Shown: piece by piece, positions 26,411 through 38,720 of the stretch
How positions within the stretch are numbered: position 1 is the stretch's first letter
Layout of the letters: every line of letters begins with the position of its first letter
Origin: Glandiceps talaboti
Lineage: Eukaryota; Hemichordata; Enteropneusta; Spengelidae
NCBI RefSeq assembly: GCF_964340395.1
Contig: NC_135561.1
Span: forward strand, 17,957,240 to 18,021,239
Length of the DNA stretch: 64,000 bases
Direction of reading: 5' to 3'
Notes under the pieces: model-generated
What the model was told of the DNA's origin: nothing
What the model saw: the letters and a program-made list of their open reading frames with translations, nothing else
The model's database searches: none
Program-made: the position numbers and the translations under genes

Positions 26411-29184
26411 ATTACAAAATTGAACAAAAGTATTTGGTCGAGTCATTTTAGTGTATGTTACTTAATTATTAAATAATGTGGACAATTGCAAAAGAGACAC
26501 CAAGTCTGAGAATATTAGTCATCTAAGAAGAAAATATTTGTCATCAGGTTCATGTAAAACAAAGTACAATTTGGTATTAAATTGTTTGTTTCCTTCAATA
26601 CTCATATTTCAAAGTTTAACAGAAGTAGTCACTTTAAAAAGGTTGGGTGTATTCTTACTAAATATTTGTGAACACATCTCTTACATGGCAAATGTAATGA
26701 TGCAAGAAATATATAGTAATTGGCTGAAAAATAAGGCAATAGTAAATCGACTCAAATTTTGAAGCATTTCACGCAGAAAGTGTTTTTTTTTTTTTTTAAT
26801 TACACGACAGTGGTTTTTCTTCATTTCTTGGGTGTCTTTAATTGGCTTTCTTATAGCTAAAGTGATCTCTTGACTACCAACAATTCTGTGTCCTGGCAGT
26901 CTCTTCATACGGATATAAAACAACAGTGGCTTCATAACATTTGTGGTTTCTTTACTCCAAGGAATTTAACATGATTGACTTCCCAATCTTCAGCAAGTCT
27001 GTCTGTCTTTTCACAGAATGTCAAATGGCAGTATCAGATGTTGTAACGTTCTGTTACGTTCGTTAAGGTCAAATGGCAGTGCCTTATCATTTACATATTC
27101 TGTTATATGTTCTTCAATGTCATGCCGTTTACACATTCTCCAATGTCAAACAACAGTGCCCATGCCATTATAGTACTGTATAGCACATTCTAGCTGGTAA
27201 GTTCCTCGGTTACTTCACAGAACATGAAATGATATTTTAATCTCATGTCTTGCCAAACATTTTCTTGTCTCTGTCTCATCACACAAAAATGAAATAACAG
27301 CTGTTCAATTTATGTGTCTGAATATAACAGGAAAGTCTAACATTAGCAATTGTATTTGTTCATCAATTCAGGGATTCACTCAAATGAGGAACAAATATTT
27401 AACATGTTGGAGCCAGCATGTTTTCCATTAAGCTTTGTTTTGCGCTAAAATTCAATTTATGGGAATTGGAAAGTTAGTCCCGTTTGGTGTTTTCTAATAC
27501 CTACATAAATCAATACAAGTATATCCATGCAACACTGTAGCTGCTGGAGTTGATGAAATTTGATGCTAATATAATGCCAATGTAAATTGCAAGTTTAGTA
27601 GCATTCATGAAATAAGACACAGAAATTGAAACAGGATATATCACAATCCTATATGGCGGCGCATTCATTTCTTACGAGACCGTTGTCACTTTCACTGTAT
27701 TTTACAACAGCTTTATACGAGATGTGTGTGGTATTACAGCCAATACTAACAGATAACAAGGCAAAATCTAAAGCATTATTATAATACTTGTAGAGTCAAA
27801 GCATACAGCAGCTGTGTGCTGGCTACTGTATGCAGACAACCAATATGTTTGTGATTACTTTACATGATTATTTTGCCAGCACACAATTACACAACTTGGC
27901 GACAGTCTGGAATAAAAAAAAAAGAGTAATACATGCCATTGTCCTTTTGTATAACCTGTATATGTCTTCTTCTCCTATTTCATCAGCAAATTTTATCATA
28001 ATTTTTACAGCAGCCAAGTAGGATTAACAATTCGTGGGAATAAGAACATTAACACCTCCAAGTCTGACATTTATATGATAAAACATTATTTAAGACTGAC
28101 CTCTGAGTGTAAAAATTACATATGACTAAACTCAGGAGTTTACGTCACTTAAAAGTTTTAGTGTTAAATTTTTTCAAAAAAATTATTTGATCAAAATCAT
28201 GTTTTTTCCGACTGTTACATTTGAATTTTGAATTGGTTTACTCACCAGATGCAAAAGGAATGAAAATTATGTACAATTCAAACAAGAAGTTATCAGGATA
28301 ATATATCTGATGTGGACCACAGAAATAGTTTGATCTGAACTTATGTCTAGTCTGTTGCCCTGAAGTGACCCAAGCTGACTTTTTTTTAAAATCTGAAATC
28401 TATTTTGGACTGACTTATAATAATAATTGTAATCAGCTTACATGTATCAATGTAACAATTGAAGATAAAAATTATATTAATTCAAAATAAATTTACAAAA
28501 ATTTACAATTACTTTTTGTTACTCTTTGAATTTTTAAATCTACATTTTAACATGTCTTAAATAATAATAATAATGTTTACTATGATTCTAGTCCAAAATT
28601 TAAGATTTTCCACAGAAATTGAGAAGAAACTATGCCGTCCGTGAAATGATTCATCATATCTGGTCTTTGTATTAAAGTGAAGGGGTTCAAATCATCTTGA
28701 AATGTAATGATCTTAAGAGTCAGCAAAATAGGTCAGCACACACACTACTGACTGTTTTCAGGACCATAGTGAAATTAATTTCATGCATGACTGGTGCATG
28801 ACTGATGAGGTGCATATTTCACGGCATAAGGAGAGAAAATGTCTTACTTGCAAATACTGAAATTACAATTCAAATGTTATGTGATAAGCCTGACCAATAA
28901 ACACACAATCTTTAAATATGTACTGACTTGCAAATTCTCACTTAATTTCAGTATTTTTATTTCCCAAAGGTAAATTCTCGGATTATTGAATATTTTATGA
29001 TTTTTGGATTCACATTGATTTATTAATTAATTTTTTGTAATTAATTTTTTGTAGACATTTAAAAAATAAATATTTTAAAATGTTACTCTCAATCAATATT
29101 ACTTGCAATACACAATACGTCTTTGGTGAAATTGTGATGTGAGATGTTATACCATGAACAAGTTCTTGTCTTTCAACAGAAAAT
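26411..29184. other. AT-rich intronic DNA with a poly(T) tract and a decayed repeat
   Basis: A T run lies at 26783-26799. At about 26990-27180 the phrases CAATGTCAAA and CAGTGCC recur as a decayed array. No gene was recognised. Confidence 0.4.
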
Positions 29185-29480
29185 ATGGATTATATACATG
29201 TATCCTGGTCTTGTGCGTTATGACACTCTGTGTCTACATCACTGCATGATTCTGCAGTACTCAAAATAGGACTTAAGCATACGTTCCAAATTGCCATTAT
29301 TTATTTTGATTTTTCATGAATTATGCATATGGAAGTCAAATTGTATTATTCTCAATATCTTTCTAGATTCAACCCTAAAATACTCATGACCTATGTGTTT
29401 GTCACCACGAGGCCCCTTAGGTCACTCATATTTCCCTTGGCTGATCAAAGAAAAATATTGAGGAATAATACCTAATATAA
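29185..29480 (+). mobile_element. Family A foldback element, copy A4 (diverged)
   Basis: Recognised by CTTGTGCGTTATGACA, ATTGCCATTATTTATT and the terminal AAGAAAAATATTGAGGAATA. The left hairpin arm is strongly diverged. Confidence 0.6.
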
Positions 29481-29904
29481 CACTCACAAGCAAATTTGTA
29501 TGCATTTAAACAGTCAATATAACATTTACTACCCTGGTCATTCTATGTCATGACTGTAACCATCTAACAACATTGGTTCTCATGCTTGATATTTGACTCA
29601 CAGCCACGAATGACCAAATTCTCCTTAAAAGTTGCCCGCACATAAGAGAAATGGGTGCGATAAAATTGCCATGTGTAAAATTTTGCTCAGCTACTAGTAG
29701 TTCCTCTAGTGTGCACCTGGCTAAATGCAACCATTGATGGATTATTATACATTGCGATGGCATACTATTCTTTGAATTTAACACCAGATGTAAACTATAT
29801 ACCTTCAGTGCGGATTATTGTGCCTATATTCTGCATTATCATCAACATATAAATGTATACCAAATTATATACATTGGAATTTGAAAACTTGCTCTTTTAT
29901 TAAC

Positions 29905-30300
29905 ATAGCATAATTACTGAAAACCATCAACTATGCAAATATTATTCAAATTTTTGCTATATCAATAAGGTCTATAGGATATGTGCTGTTTGTTATTATT
30001 GAAGTTAATGCTTAATTACTGAAAATAATTAATTATACAAATAACTCATTCAAACTACATCAACAATCTTTATAGAACATGTGTACTGAGTATTCATTAG
30101 TATTTGTACCAAATTTATGAAATTTGAATCTTGCATTCTTAAATTACAGAAAATCATTTAGTATGCAAATGACTCCTTAATATTCAATGTTTACGAAAAC
30201 CAAATCAGTTCCTGCCACTAGCATAAGATGTGTAGCAAGTTTCATTGCCATTGATGCAGTAGTTTTTTTTAGATATTTTGTTGACAGACAGACAAATCCA
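29905..30300. repeat. Dispersed repeat with repeated ATTACTGAAAAT blocks
   Basis: A phrase like TTACTGAAAATNATT followed by TATGCAAAT or ATACAAAT appears three times, at about 29915, 30015 and 30145. It is followed by GTTTCATTGCCATTGATGCA and a GACAGACAGACA end. The layout resembles the 3' part of interspersed repeats common in marine invertebrates. The class is not assigned. Confidence 0.4.
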
Positions 30301-31082
30301 TTACACTTCAAAATCAAAAACTAAGTGCTCACTTTCTAGTTTACATTACCTTGACATTCTATCAATATATTAGCCCTGAATAACTCTGGTTGTCAAATTA
30401 GTGACAATGACATTGTTGAAATTGAATATTTGAAATATCTATGTGACAACAAAGAATTGTATTCAACATTGGAATCTAGGAAAGCCATATGGGAAAGAAC
30501 ATCTGGTTGACAATCGATTGCATTTTTCATCATCTTCGCAAAGTGGTCTTCAATTTATATCTCAGTTATTTCCATATCAAAAATTACTCTAGACTACAGA
30601 ATTTACATACATCTATTGGTTGCTGTACCATTCGACTTCCAAAATACAGGTTTACATGTTAAATCTTTGCATCTTGTGTGGAATTCCTGCATACTAAGGA
30701 AATTGAATTTGCACATATTTGTCTAGATGTTGGTCATAATAATATTCATAATTTCCTATCCCTGTTCTAGGTAAAAAGGTGACAACACAAGTAGAATCAT
30801 TTCCTAAGGTGAATAAAAATTGAGGAATCCTCTCTGGAAGGAAACTAGCAGCTGGATGTGTCTTTAATTCTGTGGATCTTCCAACGAATACTTCAATTCA
30901 CTTGATATGCTCACATTCACATAAACTTTAGATTCTATTTACCAATCAAAATTCATTCTTCTGTCCAAAACTGCTTACTGATTAACTGATCACCTTGTCT
31001 TGAATATAATCCCACTTAAACACACCCAACAAATACCTATGCAATCGGGCTAGAGGTTTATGACTTTTAAGTTCTTAACGCA

Positions 31083-31150
31083 TATATACACACATACATA
31101 CATACACACACACACACATACACACATACATACATACATACATACATACA
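31083..31150. repeat. (CATA)n/(CACA)n microsatellite
   Basis: Alternating ACATACATACACACAC-type units. Confidence 0.95.
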
Positions 31151-31179
31151 TTTCAACTTTACATATTTGTGCAAGGTTT

Positions 31180-31300
31180 GAAAGAAATCTGATACACATT
31201 TACATAACTCTTACGGCCAATGTTTGTTCAGAGGGAGGCATTAACAAATTTAAAAGACAAGTTAAAAACTATATGTACATACATAGAATACCAATTGCAA
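31180..31300 (+). pseudogene. Possible C-terminal relic of a non-LTR retrotransposon ORF2
   Basis: The plus-strand translation contains TLTANVCSEGGINKFKRQVK followed by NYM. This resembles the LPxxVRxxxSINxFKxxLKxYL ending common in LINE-type polyproteins. The match is short and unsupported by upstream domains. Confidence 0.3.
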
Positions 31301-32362
31301 GGCAAAATGTGTACAACACATACATTCTTGCTATGTGTTCCCAGGAGATATAAAGGCTTCTTACATCTGTTGGTGGAATTTTTTCTGTAGATAAAACTGA
31401 CTCCCCTTGTGAATTGGAGGTTAATTAGGGTGAATTAGGAAGCTCCTGTGAATTCTAAATAAGGTAGCCTAATATTTGGACAGATTTAGTAATGATGACA
31501 TGTTACAACAAATGAGGTATACCATAGACTTGCTGTCATCTAGCAGTGTTCAATCTATACATTTTAATCTACATATCTGATTAAAAACTGGTTCGTTTGA
31601 ATAATCACCATTCAATGATGAATCTTAATATAAAAAAACACCAAAGGTGAAACCAAGATGTATGATACATTTTATTAATTTGGTGTGTATTTATAAAACA
31701 TAATACCTTGAAAAAAGCTCATTACAATAAAGTAATTATTATATTGTTGTCCAAATAGAGACATTTACATAAATTATGTGCCAAAGGAACACAGATAAAC
31801 CTCAAAATCTGAAGACACAATGGTCATAATTTGGTAATATGTTTATTATATGCAATTACAAGGTATACCGGTATATCTCGTACAAATTACAATACATTCA
31901 TACTTCTTCATATTACCTAAAACGTTGAGGTTTGCTTCCAAGAAATTTTCATTTACTAACTATGAACCGAGAGTCCATGAACATTTTCGCATATTAAAAT
32001 AATGAAGATTTATTTATTTTTTACAATATTCAATATTTAAACCAACAATTTTCTTTCTACAAGGACATTGACTCCAATACCCATAAATGATTGCAGCAGG
32101 ATGCCATCATTTGACACTGTTACCAACTGACATCATAACAACATTCCAAACTTGTTCCAGACACAACTATTGTATATATATTATACATCTAAATAAAGTA
32201 TATGTACTCTACGCCTGAGAACAAATCTACAATGGTCAAGAGATTTACTTTTACTTGAGGTCCTTTTAATTGTGATGACACACCTAGTCTTGATGCAGGT
32301 TTAAGTCTCTAACTTATGGTATTTTGTGGTTACCTTTGTTTAAAGGTTATGGTTCCTTTTCA
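31301..32362. other. AT-rich unique-looking intronic DNA
   Basis: No gene, RNA or repeat was recognised. Confidence 0.45.
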
Positions 32363-32712
32363 TTAAAGGAAGACAGTCTGTGTAACTAAAAGGTTTTGGT
32401 AGATTTTGTTGTTTTTAAAAGGGACAGTCTGTAACTTGGTGGTTTGTTTAAAGGGACACAGTCTGTAACTTTGTGGTTTGTTTAAATTAAAAGGGACATA
32501 GTCTGTAACTTGGTAGTTTGTTTAAAGTGACAGTCTGTAACTTTGTGGTTACTTTTGTTTAAAGGGATAGTCTGTAACTTGGTGGTTACTTTCGCTTAAA
32601 GAGACAGTCTGTAACTAAAAGTTTTTTGGTGGGTTTTGTTGTTTAATGGCACACAGTCTGTAACTTGGTGGTTACTTTTGTTTAAAGAGACACAGTCTGT
32701 AGCTTTTTGGTC
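32363..32712. repeat. Minisatellite of about 45-55 bp units
   Basis: About eight units share ACAGTCTGTAACTTGGTGGT followed by a TTTGTTTAAAGGG-like part. Unit length varies through indels. A minus-strand frame through it is repeat-derived. Confidence 0.9.
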
Positions 32713-34179
32713 TTTGATAATTACTGCCACTTGATTCTGAATGGCTACAATCCTTTTGCAAGGTTTAATGACGATCAACCCATGCCTCAGTCAACCTAGC
32801 TGTATTATTTGTGACCTGGTATATAACAGCGTTGTTATGTGAATGCTTTTATCCTATGGAGATTAACAGACATCACAATGGATTGCATCCTCCCATAGAG
32901 TTGAAGAAATGACATAATCAGCTGGTGTGCCACTGTGGGTCCATGCCTGGAGTAATAACTGTAAAGTGCTGTGAGCAGTGTGGAAAAAAAAACGATATAA
33001 AAAAAAACCAACATTATCATTCATCCTAATTACAGCAAGTCTTTGGACAAACACCTTCATTGGACAGCAATACATTTTGATTACTAGTATCTCAATTACG
33101 CAAGCACTGGTCTGAAAAGAATTTGTTTAAATATATAAGACACACTATATTATTCAGAGCGATTAGGCAATCCTGGAACTAAGGATTTATGTTATCTTAA
33201 GAGTATGACAGGATTATTTATAGCTACTCATACAGAGAAGCAAAGGATTTAGAAAATTCACTGAGTTCTACAGGATTGAACTCTGCAATCCTTATCAACA
33301 AATCAAGAACACAGCTATAAGACTTACAGAATGATCATCCATTCAGTACATGGCTGCTCACACAGTAAACAGTTATATCAGGGGGTCTCACAAGAATTCA
33401 AGGTTGAATGTGATTAGCCCTTTCTAGATGATCAGTCCTGATATACATACAGCTGTCAGTCTACATCACTGCTAAAAAAAGAGTGCACAGATCTCCTCCA
33501 GCTGCAAGCCTATGTAACAGCCATCTGACTACCACTAGAAAATTTGTACAAAATTTCATTAAATGTAAAGCATTGTCAAGCTCACACCTACGATTTATCT
33601 AATTAATTCAATTTCCTATTTCTAAGCACATTATTGTGTTTTTGACATTTAGAAGATTACAAGGCTTATTGTTCTATATAACTTCAATCTCGCCGTATTT
33701 ATGCCTGACTGCCGATACAGCTGTCAATCAAAACTTCTGTACTATCAAAGTTCATATAACCATTTCATTACAACACTGTAAAAACATGCCTACATTTCTT
33801 GGATATTTTTCAAATAATGCAATAATTTATTATCTCAAATATAATCAGCATTTGCTTTATGACTATCATGACCTTTGTGGGCCAAAATAAAGGGAATACA
33901 GACAAAAATTGTAGCACAACAACAAAATTTACTGCCTGACATATGATTTTGGAGGGAATGTGCACATGTTTTCAAACTGTATCAAATTTGTCAATATCGG
34001 ATAGTCTGTTGATCTAAAATGAATACAAATTGGTTCATCAGTGTTTTTTAAGTTTCCTTTTTTTTTTAAAGATGGTACTATTGCCCTAGGATCCAAGGTC
34101 TTTACCGTAATTCCTCCCAAAATAACTGTACAAGGTATGGAAAATTAATTAATCCATGCAAATTTCACCATTATCCGGC
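32713..34179. other. AT-rich unique-looking intronic DNA
   Basis: No gene, RNA or repeat was recognised. Confidence 0.4.
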
Positions 34180-34206
34180 CCTACCCCTACCCCTACCCCC
34201 ACCCCA
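34180..34206 (-). other. Predicted G-quadruplex on the minus strand
   Basis: Five C tracts of three to five bases are separated by TA or A on the plus strand. The minus strand, which is the presumed sense strand of the KCNQ pre-mRNA, therefore has five G tracts with one- to two-base loops. Confidence 0.7.
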
Positions 34207-34266
34207 TCCTCCTTAGTTCCTCACAAAGACACTATGTTTATCAACAACTGTTTGAATTCAAGTAGT

Positions 34267-34373
34267 ACTGTATGCCATTCTAATGGAAGGCTACATTTTT
34301 TTGCCAAGGGTCAAAGTAGCTAGCCCTGTATGCCATCTAATGGAAGGAGGCTACATTTTTGCCATGGGTCAAA
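34267..34373. repeat. Tandem duplication, two units of about 50 bp
   Basis: CTGTATGCCAT, TAATGGAAGG and GGCTACATTTTT occur in order in both 34267-34313 and 34325-34373. Confidence 0.85.
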
Positions 34374-35540
34374 AATGGTAGAAAGTACAGTGTTTTAATT
34401 CTTGTCAGTCATCAGGTGTGCTAGGGATTGAATCAAATTTTGGTGTGTCAGTGAAATTGCATTGATAAATCAAATTGGCTTTAGAGGCACACAGGCACTG
34501 ATACAACTTCAAGATATGTCAGTCTGTTAATGGTTTCTATGAATGACTACCACAGTAATAGTTTTACTCATTACCCCATGGATCAAAAAATTAAAACAAA
34601 CAAGAATACTAGCCGCCACCTGGATCAGAGGTTACAACTTTATGCATCTGAGGTTGCGAATTAAAACAAACAGTCACGACCTGTACCAATATGACAAAAG
34701 ACCACCTCCCCACACCCCCTGCTGAATCAAGCCAAGAACTTCATAAGCTGCATAATTACATGAATTTAATGGGATTTGGTAAGAATAGATAGATGTAATG
34801 AAGGTGGGTAAGTAAAGATATATAATTTAGCACCCCACTGGCATCATTTGCAGCTGTTTCTAATATGCTGTCAGTACTGGAACATACAACAACACAGGTG
34901 CAGACTAAAGTCTCTTTGGTTAATTTAAATTACAGGACAACATATAACAACTGGCACACACTTTTTTTCGAAATATTTCTTTGATTATTTTTTCATCTTT
35001 GAGATGTAAAACAAGTATATTTCATATGTTTTCCACAAACAGTTAAACAACTTTTGTTAGAAAATATGATAAACAATTGATATGATGAGGAAAAGAAAAC
35101 TAGGGTTTCCATCCTACATCTCCATCCATGGTGAAGGGAGTGAAGATAATTTGCATATCAATAAATCCAGGAGGTGGAAGAGGAGGAAGATAATGGGAGT
35201 GTAATTTATGGCACAAACTTATATCATAACTGGTAAGCAAAAAATCACATGACTCAGACTGCGTGTGCTTGGATGTTAATTTCTGTATAACATTCACGTG
35301 TTGAATATTAATTCCTGTATAACATACACATGTTGAAACCCCCTCTCTTAAATAGTGTATTTATTAGTAATCTAATGATTATATAATTAACTGGTAAACT
35401 TAGAAACAAAGTACCTGGGTAGCACACCTTCAGTAGATATACTGGCAGTACATCACTTGCAATATGGTCCTTAACGCTTATGTCATTATACACATTACAT
35501 GGTTAGAATCTCCAACAGGATAGTTTATTGATAACATCCA
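34374..35540. other. AT-rich unique-looking intronic DNA
   Basis: No gene, RNA or repeat was recognised. Confidence 0.4.
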
Positions 35541-35806
35541 GGGGAGGGGGATACTCTCAATATTTTCATATGAGGGTGTGCGGCCCAATCTGAAAACATC
35601 TACCATGTACAATCCCAATAATTAAGGATTTCCAATCACACTGTATTGAGCTTTTTTCAATGTTTAGTTGGTTTAGAGTGCTGTTATGGCTATATTTGAC
35701 TTGCAATCAACAGATAATTACTAAATTAGGGATTTTTGTGTGAAAAAGTGACCCATTTGGGTGGTACATACCCATACACCTTTCTATGGGAGAGTACCCC
35801 CTCTCC
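35541..35806. mobile_element. MITE-like element with GC-rich terminal inverted repeats
   Basis: The left end GGGGAGGGGGATACTCT mirrors the right end AGAGTACCCCCTCTCC. Inner parts match as well (GAGGGTGTGCGG against CATACCCATACACCT). It is 266 bases long with no coding capacity. The termini recall a family of TIR elements seen in several marine invertebrates, but I cannot name it with confidence. Confidence 0.6.
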
Positions 35807-36028
35807 TTCCAAGTTTCCAATAACTCCATATCTGACAGTTTATTTGGCTAATACCTGTCCATAGGTTTCAAGCATAAAAATTCAAGTCCAGAAAATTTAG
35901 GTTGGGCATCTAAGATTTGAGTTGGACAGTTTATGTTAGCTTTCCATATGGTAGTGCAGACAGTTATGCACATCAAAGTAACTTGCCAAAAAGTGAAATT
36001 TAGACAAGTAATTATAAATAATTATATT

Positions 36029-36630
36029 GGTGGATTAAGATTAGGTGTGAAAACAGTTACCAGACAGAGCTAGAGAAAGTCTTGATGTTGAATATAAGAA
36101 TTATGTTTTCATAATCTCTATGGTTCCACTGATAAGATATTTAGATATTTACAGGGTTGTCGGTGGCCGTAGCTCGTACGCCTCTTACCTCTGTCGGCTG
36201 GGTTCGAACCCGCAAGGTGTTGGCTGGGTTTGATAAAAAAGATTTAACCAGGTCTACATGTAAGCAGGGTGATGCTCAGTTTGACCCTGCCGAACAACGC
36301 AGGTTTTCCCAGGGTACTCCGGTTTCCTCCTGCTTCTTTAACACTAGGGAACTAGGGCGCTGCTCTTGTGGCGACCATTCAACAAATTTCCGAATTTATT
36401 TGGACGAATAAAGTTTATTACTATTAGTAGTAGTAGTAGCAATCCTAGACTGTGGGATTCATACATTGGAGTTTAAAGGCCAATGGTGGATTAAAATTAG
36501 GTGTGAAAACAGTTACCAGACAGAGCTAGAGAAAGAGTTGAATATAAGAATTATGTTTTCATAATCTCTATGGTTCCTCTGATATGACATTTAGTAATCC
36601 TAGACTGTGGGATTCATACATTGGAGTTTA
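36029..36630 (+). repeat. Tandem duplication of repeat G, first unit split by a SINE
   Basis: Unit 1 spans 36029 to about 36145 and resumes at about 36440-36475. Unit 2 spans 36485-36630 uninterrupted. Both contain ATTAGGTGTGAAAACAGTTA, ATAATCTCTATGGTTCC and CCTAGACTGTGGGATTCATA. Unit 2 is the empty version of the insertion site. A diverged relative lies at 10058-10190. Confidence 0.85.
36158..36439 (+). mobile_element. tRNA-derived SINE
   Basis: The head holds a GTGGCCGTAGCTCGTACG A-box-like region and an exact B box GGTTCGAACC at 36201-36210, the RNA polymerase III internal promoter. The body includes GGGTACTCCGGTTTCCTCC, a motif resembling conserved central domains of SINE superfamilies in marine animals. 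The tail is AATAAAGTTTATTACTA with a (TAG)n run at 36424-36438. It is much richer in CpG and GC than its surroundings, consistent with fairly recent insertion. A frame of 84 codons across it is not a gene. Confidence 0.85.
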
Positions 36631-36729
36631 ATTAGTAAATGTTATAAGAATGTTATGTCATAAAATACAATATCAAATATTTTCCACCTAAACTTCATAG
36701 AGTATTATAATAACACCCAACAGGTGGGA

Positions 36730-36749
36730 GGGGGGGGGGGGGGGGGGGG
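36730..36749 (+). repeat. Poly(G) run of 20
   Basis: Twenty consecutive G residues, preceded by GGTGGGA. The true length is likely uncertain in sequencing. Confidence 0.95.
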
Positions 36750-38108
36750 TTGTCGCCTTTCTTTGTTTTGTAAATGCTCATTTTCAAGATATAAAACTCT
36801 GTAATTGAAATTTTAATTGTTCACCTATTTTCAGCTGGGAATCACAATCATCTCCCTACATCAAAGAGAAATAACATAGTATGGAATTCCCTACAGACAG
36901 ACAGGACAAAACAGTAATGAAATTGTATACACTGAGATGAATGTATCAAGTCAATTTAGACAGTAGAATGTTATAAGCAATCATCTTTTGATGGAAGCAA
37001 TCAGTATCTGGTTTCATCTACCATTGTGTATAATTAATAACCGAATAAACCATAAGCATAACATGATTACATTGTCGTTAGATAAAGGTGTGAAGACATG
37101 TATAAGTTTCAGTACATGCAATATACATAATTGGAATTCTATACATTCATTGTAAACACCGGGTTGTACTGTACAAGTCTATGAGTACGAATCCATCAAA
37201 AAAAAATTAATGATGTCATTCAATTTTAAACGCAGAGCATTTCTCAATGAATGCGACACTTGTCTAATACAATTGTATAATTCTCATAAAACTCGTGTGA
37301 TTTCATATCTGCCTCTTCATTTTCATATCTTCATTTTCATATCTTCATTTTCTACATGTCATTTTGTATATCAAACTCACTCAGTGGACTTCTGTCGGAC
37401 ATGGCACCATTATCTAATTAATACATGTAACTGTGCTACATGAAATACCATACAAATGTCTTAGAAAATGCAAAGACTTTTTTTCATTATTTTCCCGACA
37501 TGATATTGTAGACACTAGTCTGCAAAGGAATGGAGATATATTGGCAGCATTTGGGAATCTGTTAAACAACATATGTGAATTCTGTGACAAATATGCCGAC
37601 CCCCCCCCCCCCCCACTATTTATCAGAAGGTAATAAGCACTTAGGAGTCATACATTATTCATTATTCGTCTAATATATATGCATGTCTGCTAAGGCAAAA
37701 GTGTTTAAAAAGAGAATAAAGTGTACCACTCCGAGTCAATAGAGGTGAACATTTTCAATTTGGTGTTCCTTGGCAATTGAACAAAATGTTGTGGTATGAA
37801 ATCATGAAATGACTTTCCAGAACACAAAGTTTATAATAGCACATTTATTTCCTGGAGTGGTCTTTCCCCTTCTAAACATTCAATCTCTATGATTAATCAA
37901 TCAAGACAACATCTTCCTTGGAATTCTCCCTTTTTTTATTCCAACTTTTTATTTCAATGGATATCTTGTTACTTGCAATTTGTGTGTTTTATTCCCATGA
38001 TGCAACTATACTACTTGGACTGTTCCATTAGTATGACAGGTATGGCTTCATTTAAATTCTGAGGGTGAGTAAACCAAACTGGAATTATAACCCATCCTGC
38101 AATAACCC
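36750..38108. other. AT-rich intronic DNA with a poly(C) run
   Basis: A run of about 15 C lies at 37600-37614. TTCATATCTTCATTTTC is repeated near 37320-37350. No gene was recognised. Confidence 0.4.
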
Positions 38109-38360
38109 AATAGGGAACTTGCAATCCAGACTGAGCATGCTCAGATACAAATGACTATGGGATTATCTGTGGTTATCGTAATACCTAATCAGGAGCTACT
38201 GATAAAATAAACCTCCCACAATGGTCAGGGCAACTATGAATTGATTATTTGTGGTTACAAATAATGTAACATTATTGTTTACAACACTATTTGATTAGTA
38301 TTTATTATCACATTTCCCATGATGCAACATTCAACATGGCGGGTTTGCAAGTTCCCTATT
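38109..38360. mobile_element. MITE-like element with about 20 bp terminal inverted repeats
   Basis: The left end AATAGGGAACTTGCAATCC is matched by the inverted right end GGGTTTGCAAGTTCCCTATT. It is 252 bases long and has no coding frame. The right part includes AACATGGCGG, a YY1-like motif. Only one copy was seen, and no clear target duplication could be fixed. Confidence 0.7.
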
Positions 38361-38451
38361 ACCATAATGTGTATAAATACATGATTTGCATATATGTACC
38401 AGAAATATGAAACACAGTGAGAATTCATATGAATCAATCATATCACTGATA

Positions 38452-38720
38452 TATATGTGTGTATATGTGTGTGTGTGTGTATTATTATCATTATTTATTT
38501 CTTGATTTCAGGACATCAAGATGTCCCATACAAAATACAAAGAACATACAAATACTAATACAAAAAAAAGAAAGACAGAATAATATCAAACAAGAGCCCA
38601 TCTTGTACTGTATATGACACTCCTATAATTTCTCCAAAAGTTAGAAAGAAAGTATGCATCCGAGTCAATGCAGATTTGAATAAAAGTATTGTTACTCTCT
38701 AGAAATAAGAATATGTCTGT
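38452..38720 (-). mobile_element. Probable 3' end of a non-LTR retrotransposon (fragment)
   Basis: On the minus strand the sequence reads TTGTATGGGACATCTTGATG, then GTCCTGAAATCAAGAAATAA, then a short-unit tail of ATAATGATAATAAT. It abuts a (TG)n tract at 38452-38480. A GGACATC...GTCCTGAAAT(C)AA ending followed by simple repeats is typical of several LINE families. No reverse-transcriptase sequence remains. Confidence 0.4.

Noticed and set aside
34180-34206. Interstitial telomere repeat
   Set aside because: The units are CCCCTA-like and irregular, not TTAGGG/CCCTAA, and only five tracts exist.
36201-36210. Functional tRNA gene because of the GGTTCGAACC B box
   Set aside because: No cloverleaf with acceptor and anticodon stems can be formed. 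The long body, (TAG)n tail and empty-site evidence show it is a SINE.
36157-36411. 84-codon frame with higher GC content
   Set aside because: It coincides with the tRNA-derived SINE, which explains both the composition and the frame.
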